Shown: piece by piece, positions 24,345-31,395 of the stretch
How positions within the stretch are numbered: position 1 is the stretch's first letter
Layout of the letters: each line of letters starts with the position of its first letter
DNA from: an uncultured Elusimicrobiales bacterium
GTDB lineage: Bacteria; Elusimicrobiota; Elusimicrobia; Elusimicrobiales; Elusimicrobiaceae
Reading direction: 5' to 3'
Assembly (NCBI GenBank): GCA_944325225.1
Contig: CALUZQ010000010.1
Span: 1-47,185 of the forward strand
Length of the DNA: 47,185 nt
The notes under the pieces: generated by a model
Seen by the model: only the letters and a program-made list of their open reading frames with translations
Database searches by the model: none
What the model was told of the DNA's origin: nothing
Program-made: the position numbers and the translations under genes

Positions 24345-25361
24345 TTATTTAAACGCGTATTTCCCGCCCAATAAATCCGCCAGCGGTTTGGTTGTTTCGT
24401 TGCGTTCCAGTACAATTTTGATGATAGCCGTCATAGGTACAGCCAACAGGGCACCCATGACGCCCCACACCAGCGCCCAGAAAATTAAACAGGCAATTAC
24501 GACGATGGGATCCAAGTCCATGCCTTTGCCCAGCCATTTCGTTTCCAAAATGTTGCCGATGATAAAGTGAATCGTCGTCAATAAAATAAGCGCCAGCAGA
24601 ATATGCCAGTCAAAGCCATATTGCAGAAACAAGACCGGCATCGGCAAGATGGTAGAAATAAACGGGCCAATGTTGGGAATAAAATTGAGCACAAAAGTTA
24701 ACACGGCCAGCATAGAAGCCAATTCCGTTTTTACAGCTGCCAGCACAATCCAGGTAAATCCGGCGGCTAAGAGCGATACAAAAATTTTAATCAGCAAGTA
24801 AAAGGAAATTTGCTTTTGGATATTGCCCACCAAGGACGGTTTATCCGCCGATGCTTTTCCCATAAAGATAAATATTACAAACAGCGTAATCAGCATTAAG
24901 TTGGTAAGAATAGAAACCAAGGTGCTTCCCACGCTTTTAAGCATATTAAACACCGGCAGTTTGGCTACGGTATCCGCTACGAACTGGGCGTTCATATTCA
25001 CCCCGTATTTTTGCGAGTGCAGCAGCAGCCAATCCAGCGTGTCGTTCAAGCGTTCGCTGTAAATATCGGCTCCGGCCACAAAGCTTTCAATGGAAGTGGA
25101 AATAAAAAGCACCGATAAAGAGACAATCGCCAAAAAAGCCAAAAAGCTCAACACCAGGCCCAGCCCGTAAGGCACTTTCCATTTTTGCTTCAGCCAGCCG
25201 GCCAGGGTGCCTGCCACCATGGAGATAAAGAGTGCAATCACAAAGGGCATGAGCATCGTTTTGGTATAGACGAGTACCCAGGTGGCCGCGGTAGCGGCCA
25301 GAATCATTAAACAGATGGTATTGATAGGAGCGAGTTTTTCCAAAGAATTTTTTGCAAACAT
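24345..25361 (-). CDS. AI-2E/PerM family membrane protein
   Basis: A 338-aa protein with about eight membrane helices. Two helices at the N-terminus, a long soluble stretch (about 90-155), then a C-terminal block with FIPNIGPFISTILPMPV and GNILETKWLGKGMDLDPIVVIACLIFWALVWG (shown in parts: LETKWLGKGMDLDP, FWALVWGVMGALLAVPM), the signature of the AI-2E transporter/PerM group. Family members export signals or ions; the substrate cannot be read from sequence. First gene of the recycling unit, with an AGAGAGG ribosome site; its stop abuts the ampG start. A link to muropeptide or sugar export is an inference from position only. Confidence 0.85.
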   Translation of the reverse strand: MFAKNSLEKLAPINTICLMILAATAATWVLVYTKTMLMPFVIALFISMVAGTLAGWLKQKWKVPYGLGLVLSFLAFLAIVSLSVLFISTSIESFVAGADIYSERLNDTLDWLLLHSQKYGVNMNAQFVADTVAKLPVFNMLKSVGSTLVSILTNLMLITLFVIFIFMGKASADKPSLVGNIQKQISFYLLIKIFVSLLAAGFTWIVLAAVKTELASMLAVLTFVLNFIPNIGPFISTILPMPVLFLQYGFDWHILLALILLTTIHFIIGNILETKWLGKGMDLDPIVVIACLIFWALVWGVMGALLAVPMTAIIKIVLERNETTKPLADLLGGKYAFK

Positions 25362-25379
25362 AAGACCTCTCTTGTATTT

Positions 25380-25385
25380 AGTATA
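25380..25385 (-). promoter_or_regulatory. -10 box of the peptidoglycan-recycling unit
   Basis: TATACT on the minus strand, 18 bases before the ATG at 25361. The predicted leader is about 12 bases and holds the AGAGAGG ribosome site. No recognisable -35. Confidence 0.5.
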
Positions 25386-25463
25386 GCATAGGTTTGGGCG
25401 GAGCGTGCGGCCGGTTTTTTAGACATGCAAAATAAAAACTTTTCAAAAAGGCGGTTAAATTGA

Positions 25464-25469
25464 TATAAT
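25464..25469 (+). promoter_or_regulatory. -10 box of tRNA-Val
   Basis: Perfect TATAAT 16 bases before the mature tRNA 5' end, with TTTCAA 17 bases further up as a weak -35. Confidence 0.6.
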
Positions 25470-25485
25470 GAACATATCCCTTTTA

Positions 25486-25560
25486 GGGCAGTTGGCGCAG
25501 CGGTAGCGCGTCCGCCTCACACGCGGAAGGTCACAGGTTCAAATCCTGTACTGCCCACCA
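25486..25560 (+). tRNA. tRNA-Val (anticodon CAC)
   Basis: Complete cloverleaf of 75 bases: acceptor GGGCAGT/ACTGCCC, D arm GCGC/GCGC, anticodon arm TCCGC-CTCACAC-GCGGA giving CAC, T arm ACAGG-TTCAAAT-CCTGT, discriminator A and an encoded CCA. Reads GUG codons. Its last 15 bases are repeated 190 bp downstream. Confidence 0.95.
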
Positions 25561-25611
25561 TTTAAAACCCCGGCATAAGTTCGGGGTATTTTTATGGGCA
25601 GCAAGCGCACC
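25546..25611 (+). repeat. 66-bp direct repeat, copy 1 (tRNA-Val 3' end plus terminator)
   Basis: Starts inside the T arm of tRNA-Val, runs through the encoded CCA and the terminator (ACCCCG, loop, CGGGGT, ATTTTT) and ends at 25611. Identical to 25736-25801 over all 66 bases. Just behind it, GCGCACCAA-CTGC-TTGGTGCGC (25604-25625) is a perfect hairpin. Confidence 0.92.
25564..25596 (+). terminator. Terminator of tRNA-Val
   Basis: AACCCCG, loop GCATAAGTT, CGGGGTATTTTT. An identical copy is at 25754-25786 in the second repeat. Confidence 0.88.
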
Positions 25612-25735
25612 AACTGCTTGGTGCGCGGCAGGATTTGAAAGCCGCAGCGATGTGCGAGTTTGGCAAAGCCAAGGCGAGCACCGCGAGGCGGGCCTGCGAG
25701 CCCCGAGGGTCAACGAGGGGACTTGTAGGCAAACT
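25612..25735. other. GC-rich insert between the two tRNA-Val repeats
   Basis: 124 bp, rich in spaced GCGAG motifs and small hairpins (TTGGC-AAA-GCCAA). Bases 25629-25639 (CAGGATTTGAA) are an 11-bp inverted match to the T arm of tRNA-Val (25538-25548), and its right end (AGGCAAACTCTGTA into the repeat) resembles a decayed T arm. No gene is credible. With both repeats and the marC leader this makes up the gene-free 25561-25911. Confidence 0.6.
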
Positions 25736-25801
25736 CTGTACTGCCCACCATTTAAAACCCCGGCATAAGTTCGGGGTATTTTTATGGGCAGCAAGCGCAC
25801 C
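25736..25801 (+). repeat. 66-bp direct repeat, copy 2
   Basis: Identical to 25546-25611: the last 15 bases of tRNA-Val including CCA, then the same terminator. The tRNA part upstream is not intact, so this copy is not a functional tRNA. Confidence 0.92.
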
Positions 25802-25840
25802 CCGCCATAAAACCGATGGGCGTGTGGGTGCGTTATTTTA

Positions 25841-25911
25841 TATACTATCTATATACACTTAAACTGTCTGCTTTCAAGCAGGCAATTTTCATTTAAGGAG
25901 ATTTTGAAACT
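25841..25911 (+). promoter_or_regulatory. Promoter and leader of marC
   Basis: TATACT at 25841-25846 (with TATACA at 25852-25857 as alternative), then a leader with an 8-bp hairpin (GTCTGCTT-TC-AAGCAGGC, 25865-25882) and an AAGGAG ribosome site 10-11 bases before ATG, a rather long distance. Confidence 0.45.
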
Positions 25912-26598
25912 ATGGATTGGGGGCTGTTGGTAAACTCGTTTATCGGTATGCTGTCCATTTTAAACCCTATCGGCAATGTGCCGATATTCTTGGAACATGT
26001 GGAAAATGAATCGCCCAAAGTACAGCGGGCTGTGGCGATGATGATGGCCTTGGCCATTTTCGTTTTGCTCACGGCTTTTTTCGTTTTCGGCAATCGCATT
26101 TTGATTTTATTCGGGATTACCATTCCGGCATTCCGCCTGGCGGGTTCCATTATTATTTTGATTGTGGGTTTGCGCATGTTGCAGGGTAAAAGTAAATTTG
26201 AAAGCCACGGGATTGAAACCGCCGCCGCGCAAGGCAATACTTTTGATCAGGCCCGCAATCGCTTAAGCCATATTTTGGTGCCGGTGGCCATGCCGCTTTT
26301 TATCGGCCCGGGTTCTATTACGACCGCTATTTTGTATGCGGAAAAAACCACCACCTTCTCTATGGCGATGATGATGATTGGCGTATTGTTTTTAAGTTCC
26401 GCCATTGTGGGGGTATGTTTGGTGGGCTCTCGTTATATTTTCAACAAAATCGGCCCGAACGGCACGCAAATTGTCATTCGGTTTATGGGTATGATTTTGT
26501 GTGCAATCGCCATGCAGTTTATGATTGACGGCGTGGCGCAGTTGCTGCCAGGCGTATTGGATTCCACCTTTACCCACGCGGGAGGAAGTGTTAAATAA
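25912..26598 (+). CDS. MarC family (UPF0056) inner-membrane protein
   Basis: A 228-aa protein with six predicted membrane helices. Family marks: SILNPIGNVPIFL in helix 1, FRLAGSIIILIVGLRML in helix 3, and the conserved re-entrant stretch VPVAMPLFIGPGSITTAILYAE in the middle (shown in part: AMPLFIGPGSITTAI). MarC proteins are a widespread multi-helix family of unknown transport function; the old link to antibiotic resistance was not upheld. Own promoter and terminator; a tRNA lies upstream and uvrB downstream. Confidence 0.88.
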   Translation: MDWGLLVNSFIGMLSILNPIGNVPIFLEHVENESPKVQRAVAMMMALAIFVLLTAFFVFGNRILILFGITIPAFRLAGSIIILIVGLRMLQGKSKFESHGIETAAAQGNTFDQARNRLSHILVPVAMPLFIGPGSITTAILYAEKTTTFSMAMMMIGVLFLSSAIVGVCLVGSRYIFNKIGPNGTQIVIRFMGMILCAIAMQFMIDGVAQLLPGVLDSTFTHAGGSVK

Positions 26599-26615
26599 GA
26601 GTTATCCCAAGAACG

Positions 26616-26641
26616 GGGCGGCGCAAAAGCCGCCCTTTTTT
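26616..26641 (+). terminator. Terminator of marC
   Basis: GGGCGGC, loop GCAAAA, GCCGCCC, then six T. It lies 18 bases after the stop. Confidence 0.93.
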
Positions 26642-26656
26642 GTCTGCATTATTAAG

Positions 26657-26662
26657 TAGAAT
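26657..26662 (+). promoter_or_regulatory. -10 box of uvrB, positioned for a leaderless mRNA
   Basis: TAGAAT ends 6 bases before the ATG at 26669, so the expected start site (7 bases after the box) falls on the A of ATG. No ribosome site exists. Confidence 0.55.
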
Positions 26663-26668
26663 AAAATT

Positions 26669-28675
26669 ATGGACCGCTTTAAACTTGTTTCTCCTTTTAA
26701 ACCGGCGGGGGATCAACCCAAGGCCATTGACGCACTGACGGAAGGTGTTTTGTCCGGCAAGACGCGCCAGACGCTGCTTGGTGTAACGGGTTCCGGCAAA
26801 ACCTTTACCATGGCCAATGTGATTGAACGGCTCAATGTGCCTACTTTAATTTTATCCCCCAATAAAGTGCTGGCGGCCCAGTTATATGCCGAGTTCAAGC
26901 AGTTCTTCCCGGAAAATGCGGTGGAGTACTTTATTTCCTATTACGATTATTACCAGCCCGAAGCGTATATCCCGCAAACCGATACCTATATTGAAAAAGA
27001 TTCCGCCGTCAATGAGCATATTGATAAATTGCGTTTGAAAGCGACTACCTCGCTGCTTACCCGTAAAGATGTGATTGTGGTGGCTTCGGTTTCCTGCATT
27101 TACAACATTGGTTCGCCGGACAGTTTCCGCGAGATGCGTATCTATGTGAAAAAAGGCGCGCCCATGACGCGCAGTGAGCTTTCCGGGCATTTAATCAAAA
27201 TCCAATACCGGCGCGATGAAATGGAATTTGCTTCCGGTAATTTTCGTATGCGCGGGCCTTACACCGATATCATGACCCCATACAGCCAAAATGCAATCCG
27301 GGTGGAGATTACCGGCCGAAATATTTCGCATATTTACGAAATTCACCCCATTACCGGAAATGTATTGGCGGAGTTAGACGAAGCGTGGATTTATCCCGCC
27401 AAACATTTCGTAGCTACCGATGAAGATACTCAAAACGCTATTGACCAAATCCGCCGGGATTTGGAAATCCGCCACCGCGAATTATTACACATGGGTAAAG
27501 AATTAGAGGCCTATCGTTTAAAACAACGCACGGAATATGATTTGGAAATGCTCCAACAGGCCGGTTTCTGCCCCGGCATTGAAAATTATTCCCGCTATAT
27601 GGACGGCCGGAAGCCCGGGGAGAGGCCGGCGTGCCTGTTGGATTATTTTAAACGCTACGACCAATTTTTGATGATGGTAGATGAATCCCATGTGGCCTTG
27701 CCGCAAGTGCGCGGTATGTTCAACGGGGACCGCGCCCGTAAGCAAATGCTGGTGGATTTCGGCTTTCGGCTTCCCTCGGCTTTGGACAATCGTCCCCTCA
27801 AGTTTGATGAATTTGAGCGGCTCCTCCCCGCGACGGTGTTTGTGTCTGCCACGCCCGGCCCGTATGAATTGACGGTTTGCGGGAATCAAATCGTGGAACA
27901 GGTAATCCGTCCCACAGGGCTGGTGGATCCGAAAGTGTATATTCACCCCACCGCCGGACAAATTGACCATTTGGTAGAGAAAATCAACGAACATAAAAAT
28001 CGCGGTGAGCGGACCCTGGTGCTTGCTTTAACTAAAAAAACAGCCGAAGATTTAAGCGCCTTTTTTACGGAAAAAAATATCAAAACGCGCTACCTGCATT
28101 CCGATATAGAAGCGCTGGACCGCGTGGAAATTTTAAAAGAATTTCGGCAAGGAAAATTTGATGTATTGGTAGGCATCAACTTGCTGCGGGAAGGCATTGA
28201 TATTCCGCAAGTGGGGCTGGTTGCTATTTTAGGGGCCGATAACGAAGGGTTTCTGCGCAACACCACTACGCTGATTCAGATTTCCGGCCGCGCCGCACGC
28301 AACGCCGGCGGCGAAGTGATTTTGTATGCGGACCGTAAAACCGATTCCATTCAGTATGCCTTAAACGAAATGAACCGCCGCCGCCAACTGCAGGAAGCGT
28401 ACAATAAAGCCCATCACATTACGCCTAAGACCATTCAAAAAATAGAAGTGGAACTCAAAGAACTGGAACAGCAAACCAAAACCAGTGCGTTTGGCATTTT
28501 AAGCCAAACCCTGCCGGAACCTACGCTTAAAAATATCAAATCCGTAGAAAAGGACCTGGAGCAACAAATGCTCCAAGCGGCAGAAGCATTAAACTTTGAA
28601 CTGGCGGCGGAACTGCGCGACCGGCTGTTTGAAATTCGCCAAATGAGCGTGAAAGGAACCGGCAAGCGGAAATAG
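26669..28675 (+). CDS. uvrB: Excinuclease ABC subunit B
   Basis: DNA-damage verification helicase of nucleotide excision repair (668 aa, full length). Helicase motifs: Walker A LLGVTGSGKTFT, the damage-probing beta-hairpin YFISYYDYYQPEAYIP, DESH box in VDESHVALPQ, motif VI QISGRAARN, and the C-terminal UVR domain (ALNFELAAELRDRL) that binds UvrC. No Shine-Dalgarno is seen; a TAGAAT box sits right at the start codon. Single-gene unit after the marC terminator. Confidence 0.98.
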   Translation: MDRFKLVSPFKPAGDQPKAIDALTEGVLSGKTRQTLLGVTGSGKTFTMANVIERLNVPTLILSPNKVLAAQLYAEFKQFFPENAVEYFISYYDYYQPEAYIPQTDTYIEKDSAVNEHIDKLRLKATTSLLTRKDVIVVASVSCIYNIGSPDSFREMRIYVKKGAPMTRSELSGHLIKIQYRRDEMEFASGNFRMRGPYTDIMTPYSQNAIRVEITGRNISHIYEIHPITGNVLAELDEAWIYPAKHFVATDEDTQNAIDQIRRDLEIRHRELLHMGKELEAYRLKQRTEYDLEMLQQAGFCPGIENYSRYMDGRKPGERPACLLDYFKRYDQFLMMVDESHVALPQVRGMFNGDRARKQMLVDFGFRLPSALDNRPLKFDEFERLLPATVFVSATPGPYELTVCGNQIVEQVIRPTGLVDPKVYIHPTAGQIDHLVEKINEHKNRGERTLVLALTKKTAEDLSAFFTEKNIKTRYLHSDIEALDRVEILKEFRQGKFDVLVGINLLREGIDIPQVGLVAILGADNEGFLRNTTTLIQISGRAARNAGGEVILYADRKTDSIQYALNEMNRRRQLQEAYNKAHHITPKTIQKIEVELKELEQQTKTSAFGILSQTLPEPTLKNIKSVEKDLEQQMLQAAEALNFELAAELRDRLFEIRQMSVKGTGKRK

Positions 28676-28709
28676 CCCGCGGCTGTTGGGAGCCGGTGCG
28701 AGAAATTGG

Positions 28710-28715
28710 TAAAAT
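28710..28715 (+). promoter_or_regulatory. -10 box positioned for a leaderless mRNA
   Basis: TAAAAT ends 6 bases before ATG at 28722; the expected start site is the A of ATG. TTGGGA 18 bases upstream could be the -35. Confidence 0.5.
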
Positions 28716-28721
28716 AAAAAT

Positions 28722-29306
28722 ATGAAAGAAACAATCGTTCCGCTGCAACGCGTTAAAAAAGTAATCGGGCTGGAAGTAATTTCCAGCACGCAGGATTTGG
28801 CTTTGGAGTTGGCCCAAAAAGGCGAGCCGTCCGCTACGCTCGTGCTGGCCTGTGAACAAACGGCGGCCCGCCGGCAGGACGGAACCCGTTTTGCCGCCGC
28901 GGAGGGGGGAGTGTATTTTACGCTTATTCTGCGCCCTTTGCAAAACGAAGGGGCGGCTGCTTCGCTGGCGCGTCAAGCTGCGCTGGCCGCAGCGGATACC
29001 CTGGGCGAAATGTTTGCCGTAAGAACCAAAGTAAAACCGGATCATTCCGTTTTAGCGTGGGACGGCAAAAACCGACAATGGAAAAAAATCGCCGGCGTAT
29101 TGGTTGAAAGTTTTGCCGCGGAAAATCAGCCGTTTGTGTTGGTGGGGGTTGGGGTGAATGTGAATAATCGCCTGCCGGCCCGCGAAAAAGAAAGCACCAG
29201 TTTAAAACAAATAATCGGAACGGAAACCAGCAAAGAACTGTTTTTGGACGGCTTGCTGGACCGGTTTTGGACGCATTACGCCCACGGTTTTTTAGCTGTG
29301 CGCTAA
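28722..29306 (+). CDS. Biotin--protein ligase-like protein, active site degenerate
   Basis: A 194-aa protein of the BPL/LplA/LipB fold without the N-terminal DNA-binding domain of BirA. Fold marks: EVISSTQDLALELA, EGGVYFTLILRP, KKIAGVLVES and VLVGVGVNVNN. The key loops differ from the family: GRGRxGR, which holds biotinyl-AMP, reads ARRQDGTR, and the KWPND motif reads KPDHSV. The second Lys (K of KKIAG) is kept. It may have changed substrate or have weak activity; a normal biotin ligase may exist elsewhere. No ribosome site. It ends at a two-way terminator shared with the receiver gene. Confidence 0.72.
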   Translation: MKETIVPLQRVKKVIGLEVISSTQDLALELAQKGEPSATLVLACEQTAARRQDGTRFAAAEGGVYFTLILRPLQNEGAAASLARQAALAAADTLGEMFAVRTKVKPDHSVLAWDGKNRQWKKIAGVLVESFAAENQPFVLVGVGVNVNNRLPAREKESTSLKQIIGTETSKELFLDGLLDRFWTHYAHGFLAVR

Positions 29307-29322
29307 CATTATAAAAGCCAAT

Positions 29323-29353
29323 AAAAACGCCCGTTTTGCAACGGGCGTTTTTT
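29323..29353. terminator. Bidirectional terminator
   Basis: AAAAACGCCCGTT, loop TTGC, AACGGGCGTTTTTT, between convergent genes; both strands have a T run. Confidence 0.93.
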
Positions 29354-29368
29354 GGTTTTCAGCTAAAT

Positions 29369-29734
29369 TTAATCCCCCAAGGCCTGTTTGGCTTTAACGA
29401 GGAAATCCGTCAGTACAAACGGTTTGGAGCAAAACGCTTTTACTTGCGGATAAGTTAAAAACATCTTCTCCGATTCTACCAGCGCCGAAGTTACAATAAC
29501 CGGCGTGGAAGCAAGCGTTTCATCTTCCATCATAATCTTTACGATGCTGGCGCCGTCCAGACCGGGAAGCATAACATCTAAAATGACCAAATGGGGATGC
29601 ACTTTTTTCATCATTGTAATTGCATCGCGCCCGGTTTGGCAGGAGTAAACCTCATACCCTTCGCGGGTTAAGATCAAAGTCAGCAAATCAATAATGCTGG
29701 TTTCATCTTCTACAATTAAAATTCGTTTTTTCAT
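29369..29734 (-). CDS. Stand-alone response-regulator receiver protein
   Basis: A 121-aa receiver domain with no output domain (CheY/Spo0F type). Residues: acidic pocket Glu9/Asp10 in LIVEDE, phospho-acceptor Asp53 in VILDVMLPGLDG, Thr82/Ser83 in VIVTSA, Lys104 in CSKPF. No histidine kinase is nearby, so it is an orphan that must take phosphate from elsewhere. Its promoter shares bases with that of tilS on the other strand. Confidence 0.93.
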   Translation of the reverse strand: MKKRILIVEDETSIIDLLTLILTREGYEVYSCQTGRDAITMMKKVHPHLVILDVMLPGLDGASIVKIMMEDETLASTPVIVTSALVESEKMFLTYPQVKAFCSKPFVLTDFLVKAKQALGD

Positions 29735-29763
29735 AGGTTTGTCCCAATCTCTTTATTTAATTT

Positions 29764-29771
29764 ATTATACT
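29764..29771. promoter_or_regulatory. Overlapping divergent -10 boxes (receiver gene and tilS)
   Basis: ATTATACT reads TATACT (29766-29771) on plus, ending 7 bases before the tilS ATG, and TATAAT (29769-29764) on minus, giving a leader of about 23 bases for the receiver gene. The two polymerases cannot occupy it together. Confidence 0.55.
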
Positions 29772-29778
29772 TTTTTAT

Positions 29779-30519
29779 ATGACAAAAAAAAGCTTTAATG
29801 CGTCCGTTTTGCCCCGCATGAGGAAATTTGCGTCCCGGTTAATGGGGCGCGGCGATGCGGTTTTGGTGGGGCTTAGCGGCGGTGCAGATTCGGTTTGTTT
29901 GTTGCATTTTTTACAGTATTTATCGTTGGAGAAACACTTCCGCTTGGCGGCGGCGCATATTCATCACGGGTTGCGCGGCAAAGATGCTACGGCCGACCAG
30001 CGCTTCTGCCGGCAGCTGTGCCAAAGTTGGGGCATAGAGTTCTTAACACTGCAAACTGACGCTAAAAAAATAGCCGAGCAACATCATTTAAGCCCGGAAC
30101 ACGGCGCCCGCAAGGCGAGGTATGAAGCTTTTGTCAAATTGGCCCGCCGGTGGGGGGCTAACAAATTGGCCTTAGGGCATCAGTTAGATGACCAAGCCGA
30201 AACCGTTTTATTAAATTTGCTGCGCGGTACGAAAGCCAAAGGGTTGGCCGGTATTCCCGTGCGCCGGCCGCTGGCGAAAGATTTGGAAATTGTGCGGCCG
30301 CTTTTGTGCATTACCCGCGCCGAAACGGAAGCATATTTGCAAAACAACGGGCTTGGGCACATTACCGATCAAACCAATTTTGACGATCAATACACCCGCA
30401 ACTGGATTCGTTCCGCCTTGCTTCCGTTATTAGAAACCAAACAGCCGCAAATTAAAAATCACCTGGCCTTAATCGCTCAAGATATGGAAAATCTCCTGGC
30501 GGGGAAAAGCCCCCGCTAG
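29779..30519 (+). CDS. tilS: tRNA(Ile)-lysidine synthase
   Basis: Converts C34 of the CAU-anticodon tRNA-Ile to lysidine, so that it reads AUA; essential in most bacteria. 246 aa: the PP-loop GLSGGADSVCLLHF, HIHHGLRGKDA, LALGHQLDDQAETVLLNLLRG and the NWIR motif near the end. The C-terminal substrate domains of the long E. coli form are absent, as in the short Aquifex type. No ribosome site; the -10 box predicts a transcript starting one base before ATG. Confidence 0.95.
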   Translation: MTKKSFNASVLPRMRKFASRLMGRGDAVLVGLSGGADSVCLLHFLQYLSLEKHFRLAAAHIHHGLRGKDATADQRFCRQLCQSWGIEFLTLQTDAKKIAEQHHLSPEHGARKARYEAFVKLARRWGANKLALGHQLDDQAETVLLNLLRGTKAKGLAGIPVRRPLAKDLEIVRPLLCITRAETEAYLQNNGLGHITDQTNFDDQYTRNWIRSALLPLLETKQPQIKNHLALIAQDMENLLAGKSPR

Positions 30520-30539
30520 CACCAACAGCTTTGGGCTGG

Positions 30540-31367
30540 TTAGGGCAAATCCCGGAAAAATTGATAAAACGCTTCGCAGGCATCTGTTTCGGCAAACGGG
30601 GAATGCCCGCATCTATCCCACAACACAACTTCCGGCTGAATACCGATGGCCTTGAGCGGAAGAATGGCCCCTTCCGCCGGGTGCGGATCCTGTTTCCCGT
30701 GCAAGATGCTGACGGGGCACCGCAGTCCCTGGGCCGCCTGCAGCAATTTGCCGCTGGAGCGAAGCCACTGCGCCTGGGGCCAAATCTGCCGGTATTGCCG
30801 GGCGTCTATTTCCAATAAATGATCGTCGTAGGGGCAAGGATTCACAAAATCCGTTTGACGGGTAAAAATTTCTACGGTGTGCAGGGCTTGCGGGTTTTCG
30901 GGAGGGCTTTGCAAATCGTGTAAAGCGCGTGTAAAAGCGGCGGCTTGCGGCTGAGTCAATGCGGCTAAACGCCTTTGTAAAATTTGGGGGACAAATGACT
31001 CGCTTAACGGCGGGCAGGCAATCAGAACCAACTGTTTTACCCGCTTGGGGAAATAAGCCGCATACAGCAGGCAGAGCCACGCTCCCCACGAATGTCCCGC
31101 CAGCGTCCACCGGTCGGTTGAAAGCGATAATTGCGCGTCCAGTTCTTCTAGCAAAGCGGGAATATCGCCGCGGGTTTGCAGCGGTTCCACCACGCCGCGG
31201 GTCCGGCCGATTTGCGCCGCGGCGCCGGCCAGGGAACCCCGGGCTCCGGGGCCGCCGTGCACCAGCGCCAGGGAAAAAGGCGCCCGGCCGTACAAACGAA
31301 CGGAATCCGGAGCGGACGGCGTTGTTTGTGCGCTAGGAGGAGAGAAAGTTATTTTTCGGCGGACCAT
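30540..31367 (-). CDS. Alpha/beta hydrolase (proline iminopeptidase-like)
   Basis: A 275-aa hydrolase. HGGPG (37-41) gives the oxyanion hole as in proline iminopeptidases; the nucleophile elbow is GHSWG with Ser93; the acid is probably the Asp of LHGKQDPHPAEG and the base the His of RCGHSPFAE. The cap domain (about 120-200) is short. The start ATG at 31367 has TAGAAT ending 7 bases upstream and no ribosome site, so again a leaderless layout. It faces tilS tail to tail and diverges from murE with only 28 bases between starts. Substrate unknown. Confidence 0.82.
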   Translation of the reverse strand: MVRRKITFSPPSAQTTPSAPDSVRLYGRAPFSLALVHGGPGARGSLAGAAAQIGRTRGVVEPLQTRGDIPALLEELDAQLSLSTDRWTLAGHSWGAWLCLLYAAYFPKRVKQLVLIACPPLSESFVPQILQRRLAALTQPQAAAFTRALHDLQSPPENPQALHTVEIFTRQTDFVNPCPYDDHLLEIDARQYRQIWPQAQWLRSSGKLLQAAQGLRCPVSILHGKQDPHPAEGAILPLKAIGIQPEVVLWDRCGHSPFAETDACEAFYQFFRDLP

Positions 31368-31374
31368 TTCTTAT

Positions 31375-31395
31375 ATTCTACCAATTTGATACCAT
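31375..31395. promoter_or_regulatory. Divergent start region of hydrolase and murE
   Basis: On minus, TAGAAT (31380-31375) ends 7 bases before the hydrolase ATG. On plus, TACCAT (31390-31395) ends 6 bases before the second in-frame murE ATG at 31402. Both genes lack a ribosome site. Confidence 0.4.

Noticed and set aside
25531-25800. An 89-codon minus-strand frame across the tRNA-Val repeats
   Set aside because: It translates a tRNA and two copies of a terminator; such frames are a known annotation artefact next to tRNA genes.
30490-30540. Terminator between tilS and the hydrolase
   Set aside because: GCGGGG/CCCCGC at the end of tilS is inside the coding region and has no T run; the weak ACCA..TGGT pairing behind it also lacks one.
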